This document shows, piece by piece, positions 55,801 through 64,000 of a stretch of DNA of 64,000 bases (the first letter of the stretch is position 1; every line of letters begins with the position of its first letter). The notes under the pieces are model-generated. The model saw only the letters and a list, made by a program, of their open reading frames with translations. It searched no databases and was not told the DNA's origin. The translations under genes and the position numbers were made by a program. Source of the DNA: Sweltsa coloradensis (lineage: Eukaryota; Arthropoda; Insecta; Plecoptera; Chloroperlidae); the NCBI GenBank assembly GCA_024449915.1, contig JAMZAV010001713.1, positions 62,001-126,000 on the forward strand, read 5' to 3'.

Positions 55801-58800
55801 GTTATTTTATTGCTTACTGATCTAAATTTTAGTGAGAGGATAGTACTATTCACAAATGATTTTGATTTAGTTTTAGTTGTTACTCTCTGTTTTTTGATCG
55901 CTTCTGCTCTAACCCCCATATCTCTCTTCAGGTTTTTGGGCAGGAATGTTCTATTTGATAAAAATTTGGCACTTCCCTGTCAAAATGGTTGATTTCATCA
56001 TTTACTAGTCCAGCAATCTGTTTAAACATAGAACCAATCTTCTGAGTGTTTGCCTGGTCTGTGTTGTGGCACTGGATTTTTTCAGTGTTGGTGTCTGACT
56101 TTGGTGTCTTTGGTGAGTTGGGCTCGGCGACATCCTTGGTTATCAAGGTGGGCTCGGCATCATCCTTGGTCGTCCGAGTGGGCTCAGGGGCAGTCTCGGT
56201 TGTCGAGGTGGGCTCTGCATCGTCCTTGATTGTCGGGGTGAGCTCTGCGTCAGTCTCGGTTATCGAGGTGGGCTCGGCGTCATCCTCATTCCCTACGGGA
56301 GGCTCGACGGGTAGCGTAGCTGGGGCCGGAACCTCCTCCACCATGGGAGAATCCCCGAGCGGTGTAACTGGGGGCGGAGCCACATCCACCACGGGAGAAT
56401 CCACGAGCAGCGTAACGGGGGCCGGAAGCACTTCCATCCCGGGAGACTCAGCAAGCGGCGTAGTTGAGGCCGGAACCTCTTCCACCCCGGGAGACTCAGC
56501 AAGCAGCGTAGCTGGGGCCGGAACACTTCCATCCCGGGAGACTCAGCAAGCGGCGTAGTTGGGGCCGGAACCTCTTCCACCCCGGGAGACTCAGCAAGCG
56601 GCGTAGTTGGGGCCGGAACCACTTCCACCCCGGGAGACTCGGCATGAGCAGCGTAACTGGGGCCAGAGCCTCATCCACCCCGTAAGATTCAGCAAGCGGC
56701 CTAGCCGGGGCTTCGATGGTGTTGTTGTTTGTGGGTTAGGCCTATATTAGTTGGAGTAGGCCTAGTGTCTAGACATGGCCGCCAGTCAAGGGTATCAAAA
56801 ATTTCAAGAAGCATATGATGTAATTTTGTAGCACCAAGACGACTGAGGTGCAGGCCACCCTTAGAGAGATCTTGCTTCGTAACCCATTTGTTAGAGTTGA
56901 CAACCACAACTCCTAGGGGTTTATCCTATTGTTTATTGCCTCATTAGCCAGGTCTACTTTCCCATCTGCCACATCTTTGCGGTAGATTAGGCTGGTGAAT
57001 GCTATATGGGCGTTAGGATATGCTTTGCTTCCAGTTTTTTTACTAATTTTCAATGTTGTCCGCTAGGCTTTTAGGGGAGTACGTCTTGGTTACGAGTGAG
57101 TTTGTCCCACAGTGCAGAATGAGGGATTTTACCTCATGGTCTGGGCTAAGTTTTTCCATCTTTAGTTGGATATCCTGCGGCTGGAAGCCTGGGTAGGTAG
57201 TTAGATTGTAGGGTAGGCTTTCATTGCTAATGTAATAGCATCCATTAAACATTGAGTCGCTAGTAACTTTGTAGGGGCTACTCATTCTGGGGCAAGGCTT
57301 GGGGCTAGAGGGCCTTGGTAGGCCTGCTGGCTGAGATATAGGCCTAGGTGAGAGACTAGCAATGCTTGGGCCTTTGTCAGGTATGTTTCCTTGGGGTATG
57401 TAGGGTTTGTTCTTCCCCTTGTAATTAGATAACGTGGGTAGGCTTGAGTGTTCTCTTCTTTGGGGCCTCCGGTAGCGGGCTTAGAGCAGTGGTTTTGGTT
57501 ACGGTAAAGTTTAGACCTCCGTTTACGTACCTCAGTCCACTCGGTTGCTGTTGTCGATGTTGTGACTGCGGTAGGCCTGACTTGCAAGATCGTTAAGGGT
57601 TCGATGAGGGGTTTAGGCCTAGGCCAAGGCTCAGTTTTCCTGGATGACTTGTTTGTGGTATTGTCGTATCTCACTGCCTCTGATGATGTGGTGGGGTTGG
57701 CCCTGAAGTATGGTGTAGGCCTAGTCCAAGGCTAGGGTTGGGTTGTGTTTGGTTCCCGAGTGATGGCCTATGACTAGATTTAGATGAGTAGGTTTTCTTG
57801 TGGGCGTCGCTTGGGATCTGTTATTGTTGTCAGGATACTGGTGCCGGTCTTGGCCTAGCTGATGACTAGTGTAGCCGTAGGCGTAGGCTTTGGCATGACT
57901 TGTTTTAGGCCTAAGCATTCTTGCCGACCTACGCTTTCTTGATTGGCTGCTCTGGGCTTGTTTGCACAGTATCCCCTGAACTAGGCCTAGGCCTAGGCCT
58001 ACTGTTTGATGATATAGTGGTAGGGGGCTTAGGCCTAGTCCCACAGTTCATGTGTTTTGGTTATGGAGCCTACTTGCTGTTTCTTTGTTGCTACTTGCTG
58101 TGTCTAGGCCTAGTTTATTTAGATCTTGAGGGCTTTGGGTGAAGCCTAGGCCTAGACTGTCTTGTTTCTGTTGAATTTCACTTACTGTTTGTTTCACTGA
58201 TTGGTTGTTTGGTGGTCTTATGGTGCCGGTAGGTAGGCCGGTAGGTAGGAATACCTGGCTAGGCCTAGGCCTAGAGGCAATTAGTGCTTGGAGTTGGATT
58301 ATTTGTTCCGCCATGCTATTTGATACAAATCGGAGGGGGGGGGGGACTGGAGCCTGAATTAGAGTAAACAAGATAAGGAAATAATTATCACCATGGGTGA
58401 TAGCTTTTAAGTTTTGACTTCTAGCAGATTGAAAACATAGGCCTAAGTGATGTTGTGGTAATTACTAATTATTTATGCGGTATAATCTCTGGAAGATTGC
58501 ACAAGTGGTTACCCAGGAGGGGGATGGGGGTGGGGGGGCATACTCAGCACACTGCCACAAGTCGGCGGCATGAACAAAGGACATTATAATTCAAAAGAAA
58601 AACGCCGCCAAGCACAAAAGATATGAGAAAGCGCATGTTTACATTAGCCTTCCGCCTACAATGTGACACCTCAATTCAGGAACCGGGTTTTACGGGTAAA
58701 CGGGTAGTGGAAACACGTACCCGTCTCTTCCCTAGCCAGAATCAACAAGGCCGATTAAGAACAACTTTAAATTTACTATGTGTCTCGTTGCTAGGACGGC

Positions 58801-61800
58801 TCAAAAGTCACCGTTTACAAATTCCTAAGACAAGAACTGATGGACTTAAGTCCAAATCAGAAGTTAAAAAACTTCTGACTTTAGCGGGAATCGCACCCTG
58901 AACCTTCTGCATTGGAAGCAGGTAGGCTAACCACAAGACCAAAGAGCCACACAAAACCAACGAGCCATTAATATTTAAATTAATTAGTATTCTATTATGT
59001 GAGAGTTATAAGAAGTTAATTGAGATAAGAACAGATGACTTTGGTATAGACAGCAGGGAAGAGTTTTGACTTCTTGCATTCTATATTAGGCCTATAAAAG
59101 TTTATGAATACTGTGCTGGAGAAACGTCATTTTTTGGGGAGCAGACTAGCTAGCGTATTAAAAATAAACAAGGTTGCCAGCGGAACTCTACTAGTTTGAC
59201 GAAATTGCCATTTTTTTGGTTTTTTTACTGTATTTTCTTTGCCAAATCACTGATATTTCAAAGTAAATTAAAAATAAATGCGCGGAAACAAAAAAAAAAA
59301 AAATTCCGATTCTGTTTTATAAACAAAAGTAAGTTATAAGTAGCGAGGAGCGACGCGGCCTAGTTCCTACCGTGCTGAGATGTTGTACTCACTGCAAGTA
59401 ACCTTACAAGAACATAATAAAAAAGATCCTAAATAGAATCATCACATTTTTACTGTTATAGTAACAAAAAAAACTTCAAAACCTTTAACTTCGCTATTTT
59501 AAACGAAAATCCTATTGTAATAAAAGTCTTTTATATTTAAAATAACGACGTTAAAGGTTTTGTACGTGGAGTATTTTAGCGAAAAAGGTTGGTAGGCCGA
59601 GTAAGTAAAATCAAGACGTAAATACCAAACATGGCGAATCAATGACAGTGAAATGATCGAGTGTTTGTATTCAATCTGTGTTATTCTATATAATTGGTAT
59701 ATTTTCAGAGTGATCAGTAAAAATAAATCGTTAATAATGAGTTCTCCTTAATTTGTTTCTTTTTTAAGTTGTTTTTTATTCTTTTTCTTCGAAAAAAAAA
59801 CTGTGTTGAAAAGTTGGACCGCACCAATTGAACTAGGCCTACCTAGTACCAAAACGACCGATTCCAGCAACTATGTGACGTCGCAGTCCCCAGCCCTAGA
59901 GAATTTTTATTTTTATTCTGAAAATCTTATTAATTTGCATAAATGTCTCTTCAAGAACCAACTGTTAATTTTTTGATCTGTGATCAATCAACCTATAAAT
60001 ATTATGTGTGGTAATTTGCATAAAGCTATGCAAATCACAGGCAGCTAGCATGCCATATCAACCCAGGGTTGATCCTAGTGAGACATTCCGAAGTGGAGCA
60101 GAGGCTCATGTTTTTGGTTTGGTGTGTGCAAGTGTGGCCTAAACGTGACGTCACGCCAATGATAAGTTGAAGCAGGGCTGGTTAGTGACGAAAGGCTTCA
60201 CAGTTTCACCCTGTGCTGAGGAATTTGGAAGCCGGCGAACTCCGAGGAAAACGCAACTCAGGAATGCCAGCGAGCATCGCGAATCTCGGGTGGCGAGAGC
60301 CAGCCAATGGCAGACCAGAGTGGGCTCGAGCGGTAGCAAATTTCAAACCTAAACCAATGAGAAGTAGTAGCGGAAGTACCCCCAAGTTCCGGGGTAACTG
60401 GACGCTGCAAGTGTGCGCGATCGAGACGATCCGCACTAGGAGGCAAACCAGTGTGAGAGCAGGTTGATATTTGCACGAGCTCCAGGGTTTTGCCGGGACA
60501 CCGAAGCGTCGCGCCGAGAGCCATGGCTAACTCAAGAGCCCCATGTCTAACGGGGACAGCCGAGTGGCAAGGGAGAGAGGTTCGCTTTCTATAATCATTT
60601 ATTCAATTTGTAACCTATTTTAACCCCACGGTCTACGACTTTTTGGTGATCCATTATTTTGTGGTGATCCCCTAAGAAAAGCGTCGTCCGTCGACGACCT
60701 TTGCAGTCACATGGATAACTCTAGTAACTAAAGTTTCGGGGAGCAAGGCTCACTTCAAGTATTCTTTATGATCTTTTGATCGCTTTTGCGGTGCCGTGAA
60801 TAGGGTGCACGTGTTTGTGCCGATAATATCGAACCACGTGGTCGTACCAATACCACTGTGTAGGCGTGTAGCCACACATCTCTCCCTTCTACGAGATATT
60901 CGAGATTCAGCTTTAACCGGCATCTGCCTTCGTGTGCCGTAGCGCCCGAAGAGAGAGAGAGCCGTCGGGACGCCAGGTCGCCGTCCACACGGGACGCCCA
61001 CGCGACGCGTCCACTCTGCACCTGAATTGTCGAATCATCGTCATCGTCACCATCAGCAATCCACAAGCGTCAAGCAAGAAGACGACGGAATAGGATGGAC
61101 AATGACGCATCGAAGTGATGAGTAATCAGCTATGCTGAATGGTTTATTTATGTTCATATTATCCTGTAACACTGTTCACTACCACTTTAGTATCTGATTT
61201 CATTTGATTGGGCCCAACTAAACTCATTTGTTCTAATTTAACTTCAATTTGTGTAACTTAGCTTCATTGATTTTCAATTATACATCCACTCAACTCAACC
61301 CTTGATTTTGCTTGAGTTAGTGCATGAGTCACCTTGCTTCCTTAAGTCATTTAAATTTTAATTAGTAGACACTCAGTCTACCACGCGGCACTAGAACGCC
61401 TAGGCTAAGCACGAGCGGAGCAGCGGACCGAGGACCTGTCGCAGCGATCTCCGGCGGCGCGGCTCATCGCCAGCACGCGCGGTAAGACTGGTGACCACCC
61501 CCATTGGGTCGGCCACCAGGCGGTGCTGAGCCTGTGTTGCTATTGCTATCTACATGTACCACTGTTTTGCTAGGGCTGTTTCTTTCATTAAGGGTCTCGT
61601 AACTGAGCTAGTTGGAGGGCAACAAGTGTATTTCGCTACTCGCCGGCCCAAAGTAATTAACATTTTTAATTACGAGTGGATCGCACTCTGGCGCAGGTCA
61701 GTTCTCCGGGCACGTAGTAGCAAGGTAACTTCATCCGATAGGTGGCTAGGCAGCCAGTTCAGGGATCGGGGGAGTGTGAAGTTACAACTAAAAGTGATAA

Positions 61801-63622
61801 AAAAAAAGTGAGTCCAGAAACTATTGTCCCCGGCCAAAAACCAAGTAAATACATAATAAAATTCAGTTAGGAAAAGGAAAATCATAAATTCAATGCAAAA
61901 TAACACTTCCGTCAAATTAAGATTATACCGTTGCCAGCTATTGAAAAAAACATGTTTTCAAATAGTTTCAAATATTAGCAAATTTAAGTAGCCTATAATT
62001 TTTAATATTATTTTTAAAAGCCTCTTATGAATGCAAAAATAATGCGCTAAAGCTTAACAAAAAAATTTTGCTTCATGCCACCATCTTTGTTTGCGCAGAT
62101 GGTGGATGCCAATCAGATTTGGGACGTGCCACAAGCCATCGAGTGGATGAAACAGCTGGCAGAGTTCAAACCGTTGTGGATCGAAGAGCCTACTTCTCCG
62201 GACGATGTGCTAGGCCACGCAACCATATCGAAAGTAAGCATACTAGTGTCAGTGTTTGTGTTCTTTGCTATTATCAGTATTTACTTTTTTTTAAACGATG
62301 GAGCGGAGCGACCGAGTGTCTCCATTCAACTCAAACGGCTCTCATTCTGTGATTCTGTGTGTCTGTCTGTCTGTACGTCGAAAATCAGCCAAACCGCTGA
62401 ACAGATTTTGCTGAAATTTTAAACAGACATCCGGTACGAGTTTACTGAGAACTGTTAACAAAATCAGCTAGATCCATTGCAATTTAATCCTACAATAAAT
62501 AAAAATGTGATTTTTTAAAATATCGATAGCATTTGTTTAGTAGAAGCTAGCGGGACGAGATCTGCATGGCTGGCATGGCATAGTGGTTAGCATTTAGCCT
62601 ACCGCACGGAGGGTTGGGGTTCGATGCCCGTTGGTTAGAACTTTTTTTATATTTTTACACACATATTATATTTGAGGGGTGTTAAATGGGAAATAAAAAT
62701 TAGGTGATTTTGTCATATTGTGGAAATTTGTTAATGTTTAATGCTAATACGTTTTGAACACGATTTGCATTTTGAATGTTAAATTTAAATAATTATTGTT
62801 GCAGAGGGAGTTCAAGTTTAAATAAGGTGACCAGACGGACTGGTTTTAGAAGTCGGAACACTTGTACCGGTGTCCCGAGTGACTCAACTAGGGAAACGCC
62901 ATAGTCGTTGTTAAACGAGTGAGTGAGCCATGTGTTGAGTTCCTGGTATCATTCCCCATACTGGGCTAGATCCAGCCTTAGGTGTAGGGGAGGAAAGGGG
63001 ATGTTCCCGGGTACTCAACACTTGGCTCACTCACTCGTTTAACAACGACTTGGTGTTTCCCTAGTATATATACATGGGCCTATTTCCCAATAGGCCTATA
63101 TTATCTTAAACGTAAAATTCAGTTATTGTTGCTTTTCTTTTCCTTATTTCAAATACTAAAGTTTGCAATTGTACTGATAAACAGATTATGAATTTGAACT
63201 AGAAATTTTTAGATTGTTGACATTAATTTTTATTTTTTCTGGATACAGATTCTCTGTAAAACTGTAAAAACTAAAAAGTAAATAAATAGTGCTAGTTTGT
63301 TAGTTGATTTTATTTTATTGTGTCATTTAAATTTGTTTTAACAGAGATGATCAGGTAGGACCTACCCCTATATATAGTTTTCGGCATTATCCGATGAGAA
63401 TAGATGTGGATAATATAATCTAGTCTCTTGACAAATGTCATGTCAAACAGGCGCTGAAGGAGTACGGCATCGGCGTTGCAACGGGGGAAATGTGCAGCAA
63501 CCGAGTGATGTTCAAGCAGTTCATGCAGGCGGGTGGTATGCAGTTCTGTCAGATCGACTCTTGCCGCATCGGAGGGGTCAACGAGATCCTGGCCGTCTAC
63601 CTGATGGCTAAGAAACTGGGAG
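42837..63622 (+). CDS. ENOSF1: ENOSF1-like enolase-superfamily dehydratase, eight exons, 3' end off window
   Basis: Eight exons (42837-42989, 44257-44359, 45635-45750, 48692-48846, 50212-50330, 51827-51984, 62099-62233, 63451-63622) join in frame through GT-AG junctions to about 370 codons. They match mitochondrial enolase superfamily member 1, an L-fuconate-dehydratase-like enzyme of the mandelate racemase group. Blocks in order: [86 protein letters not shown] (catalytic KxK), [13 protein letters not shown] (metal Asp), [11 protein letters not shown] (metal Glu), [10 protein letters not shown] (metal Glu), [12 protein letters not shown]. The catalytic His (CPHAGG block) and about 100 residues are expected after the phase-1 donor at 63623. 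In-frame starts are 42837 and 42876; the longer one gives a basic leader free of acidic residues, fitting mitochondrial import. Intron 6 spans about 10 kb of nested transposons. Confidence 0.93.
43428..43620 (-). mobile_element. tRNA-derived SINE, partial, minus strand
   Basis: The + strand has gacgagcagacaatgacc, ggtattttaaataggaaac and gctagaatcaacaagg. It corresponds to the tail and middle of the SINE at 50849-51272 in reverse. Confidence 0.6.
43621..43802 (+). mobile_element. tRNA-derived SINE head and body
   Basis: tRNA-like head with CTGCTTCCAATGCAG anticodon arm (nominal CCA) and B box GGTTCGATTCC, then gtgtaaacggtgactttg and cttagcaacaaagc. It is the same family as 50849-51272. Confidence 0.75.
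44257..44359 (+). CDS. ENOSF1: ENOSF1-like exon 2
   Basis: Acceptor gtttctag, donor ATCG/gttggt. Encodes [20 protein letters not shown], then [14 protein letters not shown]. Phase 0 to 1. Too short for an open-frame scan but unmistakable by sequence. Confidence 0.9.
44907..44976 (-). tRNA. tRNA-like pseudogene or SINE head
   Basis: A box TGATCTAGTTGG, B box GGTTCGAACCC, anticodon arm CCTAC-CTGGAAT-GTGGG (nominal GGA) and an acceptor stem with two G-U pairs. It is part of the inverted repeat and lacks a T-run terminator directly after the stem. Probably not a functional tRNA. Confidence 0.35.
45396..45464 (+). tRNA. tRNA-like pseudogene or SINE head (mirror copy)
   Basis: Mirror copy of 44907-44976 with one base lost in the anticodon loop (CCTAC-CGGATT-GTGGG). 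It is therefore not a working tRNA. Confidence 0.3.
45635..45750 (+). CDS. ENOSF1: ENOSF1-like exon 3
   Basis: Acceptor atttttcag, donor CGATGG/gtatgc. Encodes [20 protein letters not shown], then [19 protein letters not shown]. Confidence 0.92.
45765..45835 (-). repeat. LINE/SINE 3'-end with hairpin tail in ENOSF1 intron 3
   Basis: The minus strand reads gtcctcgtttgtaaatcag, tataactgaatatgg and TTAAATAAATG. Same ending as at 13615 and 35100. Confidence 0.55.
46080..46871 (-). mobile_element. HINE (Helentron-like), subfamily B, with 50+ nt poly-A
   Basis: Starts A/CTAGGAAACGCTAAAGTCC and ends CGCTCATCCA/A. It has two tandem interior blocks and an A-run at 46759-46812. It lies in ENOSF1 intron 3. 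The 66-codon Lys-rich frame is the A-run. Confidence 0.85.
46880..48690. other. ENOSF1 intron 3 remainder
   Basis: Mostly unrecognised AT-rich sequence. A weak tRNA-like pair of boxes (tagtggttaacg, gggttcaaatttc) occurs at 46989-47042. Confidence 0.4.
48692..48846 (+). CDS. ENOSF1: ENOSF1-like exon 4
   Basis: Acceptor tttgttaag, donor ACAT/gtaagt. Encodes [20 protein letters not shown], then [20 protein letters not shown] and STIDFRY. Phase 0 to 2. Confidence 0.93.
49389..49880. mobile_element. PIF/Harbinger-like MITE
   Basis: 492 bp bounded by GACCTCGTTTTCATTACT and the inverse of GACCTCGTTCTCATTACT, flanked by TTA at 49386-49388 and 49881-49883. Lies in ENOSF1 intron 4. Confidence 0.85.
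50212..50330 (+). CDS. ENOSF1: ENOSF1-like exon 5
   Basis: Acceptor tttgcag, donor GTGG/gtgagt. Encodes [20 protein letters not shown], then [11 protein letters not shown]. An internal ggtaagg at 50267 could act as a cryptic donor. Confidence 0.9.
50725..51590 (+). mobile_element. HINE (Helentron-like), 3' truncated, with SINE insertion
   Basis: Starts TGGATGAGCGAAGCAAAGAC. The interior is cut by a SINE (50849-51272) between ctctaacag and aacggcatatacg and resumes to about 51590. The 3' CTAG end is missing. Confidence 0.75.
50849..51272 (+). mobile_element. tRNA-derived SINE, near full-length
   Basis: Head GGCTCGTTGGTCTTGTTGTT, anticodon arm TCTGC-TTCCAAT-GCAGA, B box GGTTCAATTCC, body gtaaacggtgactttggagc, hairpin aaatcagttatataactgag and a TTTA-repeat tail. 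About 424 bp. Confidence 0.85.
51827..51984 (+). CDS. ENOSF1: ENOSF1-like exon 6 with catalytic KxK
   Basis: Acceptor cgtacag, donor AAATTG/gtaatg. Encodes [20 protein letters not shown], then [16 protein letters not shown] and IGWDKKL. The two Lys of KLK are the proton-abstracting site of the family. Confidence 0.93.
52143..52356 (-). mobile_element. SINE 3' half, split by hAT insertion
   Basis: Reverse copy of the tail and middle of 50849-51272, ending at GCCAGAAT (52349-52356). It continues at 58735 after the inserted element. Confidence 0.85.
55928..58371 (-). pseudogene. LINE ORF1 with SGNH-esterase-like domain and internal repeats
   Basis: The frame is broken into several pieces. The start region encodes [21 protein letters not shown] middle piece has [26 protein letters not shown] and [14 protein letters not shown], resembling GDSL/SGNH blocks (GxND-like GTNS, terminal GLHL). 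Such an esterase occurs in ORF1 of CR1-group LINEs. Downstream, Pro/Ala/Glu-rich tandem repeats ([13 protein letters not shown] units and [10 protein letters not shown] units) precede [12 protein letters not shown] and stop. The repeats match many frames on both strands, so the + frame of 170 codons is a shadow. Confidence 0.65.
56120..56700. repeat. Tandem repeats inside LINE ORF1
   Basis: Two arrays: about 36-bp units (ggtgggctcggcatcatcc) at 56125-56290 and about 57-bp units (ggggccggaacctcttccac, gggagactcagcaag) at 56310-56690. Confidence 0.85.
58735..58948 (-). mobile_element. SINE 5' half (tRNA head), split by hAT insertion
   Basis: Resumes with the duplicated GCCAGAAT (58735-58742), then aacaaggccgatta, the body, the anticodon arm with CTGCATTGGAAGCAG (minus) and the head ending aaagagcc. 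Confidence 0.85.
59010..59460. other. ENOSF1 intron 6, nothing recognised
   Basis: Unassigned AT-rich sequence with a T/A-rich run at 59210-59310. Confidence 0.4.
59465..59575. mobile_element. Small inverted-repeat element, copy 2
   Basis: aaaacctttaacttcgctat is inverted at about 59537-59563. It shares cttcaaaacct and tattttaaacg words with 28953-29070. Confidence 0.6.
59890..61800 (+). promoter_or_regulatory. CpG-rich, promoter-like stretch in ENOSF1 intron 6
   Basis: A GC and CpG rise unlike the rest of the window. Elements seen: an inverted pair of octamers (atttgcat near 60012, atgcaaat near 60028), cctataaata near 59993 and a perfect CRE TGACGTCA near 60147. CpG-dense sequence follows at 60220-61090 and 61380-61520. 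A GCGCG/gtaaga donor-like site lies at 61480. Overlapping frames on both strands have no recognisable domain. It could be an unannotated promoter and first exon, or an LTR of an undetected retroelement. Confidence 0.4.
62099..62233 (+). CDS. ENOSF1: ENOSF1-like exon 7 with metal ligands
   Basis: Acceptor ttgcgcag, donor TCGAAA/gtaagc. Encodes [20 protein letters not shown], then [20 protein letters not shown]. Asp in VDAN and Glu in IEEP are Mg ligands. Confidence 0.93.
62565..62645 (+). repeat. tRNA-like sequence in ENOSF1 intron 7
   Basis: A-box-like ggcatagtggttagcat and B-box-like ggttcgatgcc, 40 nt apart, without a good acceptor stem. Probably a SINE fragment. Confidence 0.4.
62888..63064. 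mobile_element. 177-bp MITE with ~52-bp inverted termini
   Basis: CTAGGGAAACGCCATAGTCG, then ttgttaaacgagtgagtgag, is inverted up to 63064 (ggtgtttccctag). Lies in ENOSF1 intron 7. Confidence 0.85.
63451..63622 (+). CDS. ENOSF1: ENOSF1-like exon 8
   Basis: Acceptor tcaaacag, donor GGAG/gtgagg. Encodes [20 protein letters not shown], then [20 protein letters not shown]. The Glu of ATGE is the third metal ligand. Phase 1 at the end. Confidence 0.93.
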
Positions 63623-63694
63623 GTGAGGAGAACTCAGATGTTGTCAAATGTCACAGTCTTAAAAATGTCATAGGCCTATTTATTGTTCAAGATC

Positions 63695-64000
63695 CATAAA
63701 AAAGTATCAACCCGTATAGCTAAACCATGGTTAGATAGTGAGTGTTACCTGCGTAGGAGAAAAGTACTAAGAGCCCTCCATGATTTTAATAGAACCAGGA
63801 AAAAAGACTATATTAAATGAGTATTGTATGTAGCCCTAAGGAAGGAATACAATGAGCTCCTCCACGATAAACGATTGGAATTTCATATCGCCGAAGACGG
63901 ACTACTCGAAGCCGCAGAAAGCTTCCTTACACCTTCCTTAACAAAGACTAGCCTCAACCAATTGCACCTCCAATAGCCATCAGCAAATGGACAACCCTAT
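63695..64000 (+). mobile_element. LINE ORF2 fragment at window end
   Basis: Encodes RIAKPWLDSECYLRRRKVLR, then LHDFNRTRKKDYI, EYNELLHDKRLEFHIAEDG and AAESFLTPS. This is the linker between endonuclease and RT of CR1/RTE-like LINEs. It begins about 70 nt after ENOSF1 exon 8. Confidence 0.65.

Larger units (their letters stand above)
52666..58540 (-). mobile_element. CR1-like LINE, nearly full length, degraded
   Basis: On the minus strand the 5' part (58371-55928) is a broken ORF1 and 55919-52980 a broken ORF2. ORF2 shows endonuclease blocks ([44 protein letters not shown]) and RT blocks ([60 protein letters not shown]). It ends with [20 protein letters not shown] and [20 protein letters not shown]. 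Multiple frameshifts make it inactive. The 3' end is AATAAAATC followed by a TCTGAA repeat tail (52668-52692), typical of CR1-group tails. It lies antisense in ENOSF1 intron 6. Confidence 0.88.
52357..58734. mobile_element. hAT-like element inside a SINE, carrying a LINE
   Basis: Termini TAGGGATGACG and the inverse of TAGGGAAGAGACG are flanked by a perfect 8-bp duplication GCCAGAAT that splits a SINE. The interior near both ends is rich in cccgggt-type words. Most of the 6.4 kb is a CR1-like LINE inserted later. Confidence 0.85.

Noticed and set aside
56046..56558. 170-codon + frame rich in Gly/Ser/Val
   Set aside because: Antisense of the tandem repeats in the LINE ORF1.
60151..61110. Several overlapping 60-100 codon frames on both strands
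   Set aside because: They arise from low stop-codon density in CpG-rich sequence; no motif, no consistent frame.

Overview
This is nuclear DNA of an intron-rich, AT-rich, transposon-dense animal. Genes are split by GT-AG introns, introns carry LINE, SINE and DNA-transposon debris, and the palindromic word TAGGCCTA recurs through unique and repeated sequence. The gene content (neprilysin-type M13 peptidase, PAK1IP1, ENOSF1) is broadly metazoan. Together with the repeat style I infer a marine invertebrate, probably a deuterostome or lophotrochozoan, without being able to name it.

Layout. (1) 1-4857, + strand: the last two coding exons of an M13 zinc peptidase, present twice as a recent tandem duplication. 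(2) 4.9-11 kb: no host gene; LINE debris, foldback elements and one Helentron-like element. (3) 10989-29742, - strand: a complete six-exon gene for a PAK1IP1-like WD40 protein, its introns packed with repeats. A decayed second copy of exon 4 lies in intron 4. (4) 29.7-33.3 kb: a promoter-like interval with E-boxes facing a small, duplicated candidate first exon on the + strand. (5) 30.5-42.8 kb: mostly transposons, including a pogo-like element whose empty site is preserved nearby and a 5S-rRNA-derived SINE. (6) 42837-63622, + strand: eight exons of an ENOSF1-like enolase-superfamily gene. Its C-terminal part, including the catalytic His, lies beyond the window. Intron 6 (about 10 kb) holds a SINE split by an hAT element that itself contains a CR1-like LINE, plus a CpG-rich promoter-like stretch.

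The host genes have no obvious shared pathway: an extracellular or membrane peptidase, a nucleolar ribosome-biogenesis and p53-linked factor, and a mitochondrial sugar-acid dehydratase. The most distinctive content is the repeat landscape. At least eight copies of one Helentron-type non-autonomous family (HINE) are recognisable from a shared terminal architecture. Several DNA transposons can be delimited to the base by target-site duplications or empty sites. Three unrelated-looking elements carry arrays of short GGTAA-containing subterminal motifs. Most large open frames outside the listed genes are transposon remnants or chance. I found no CRISPR array, rRNA operon or convincing functional tRNA gene.
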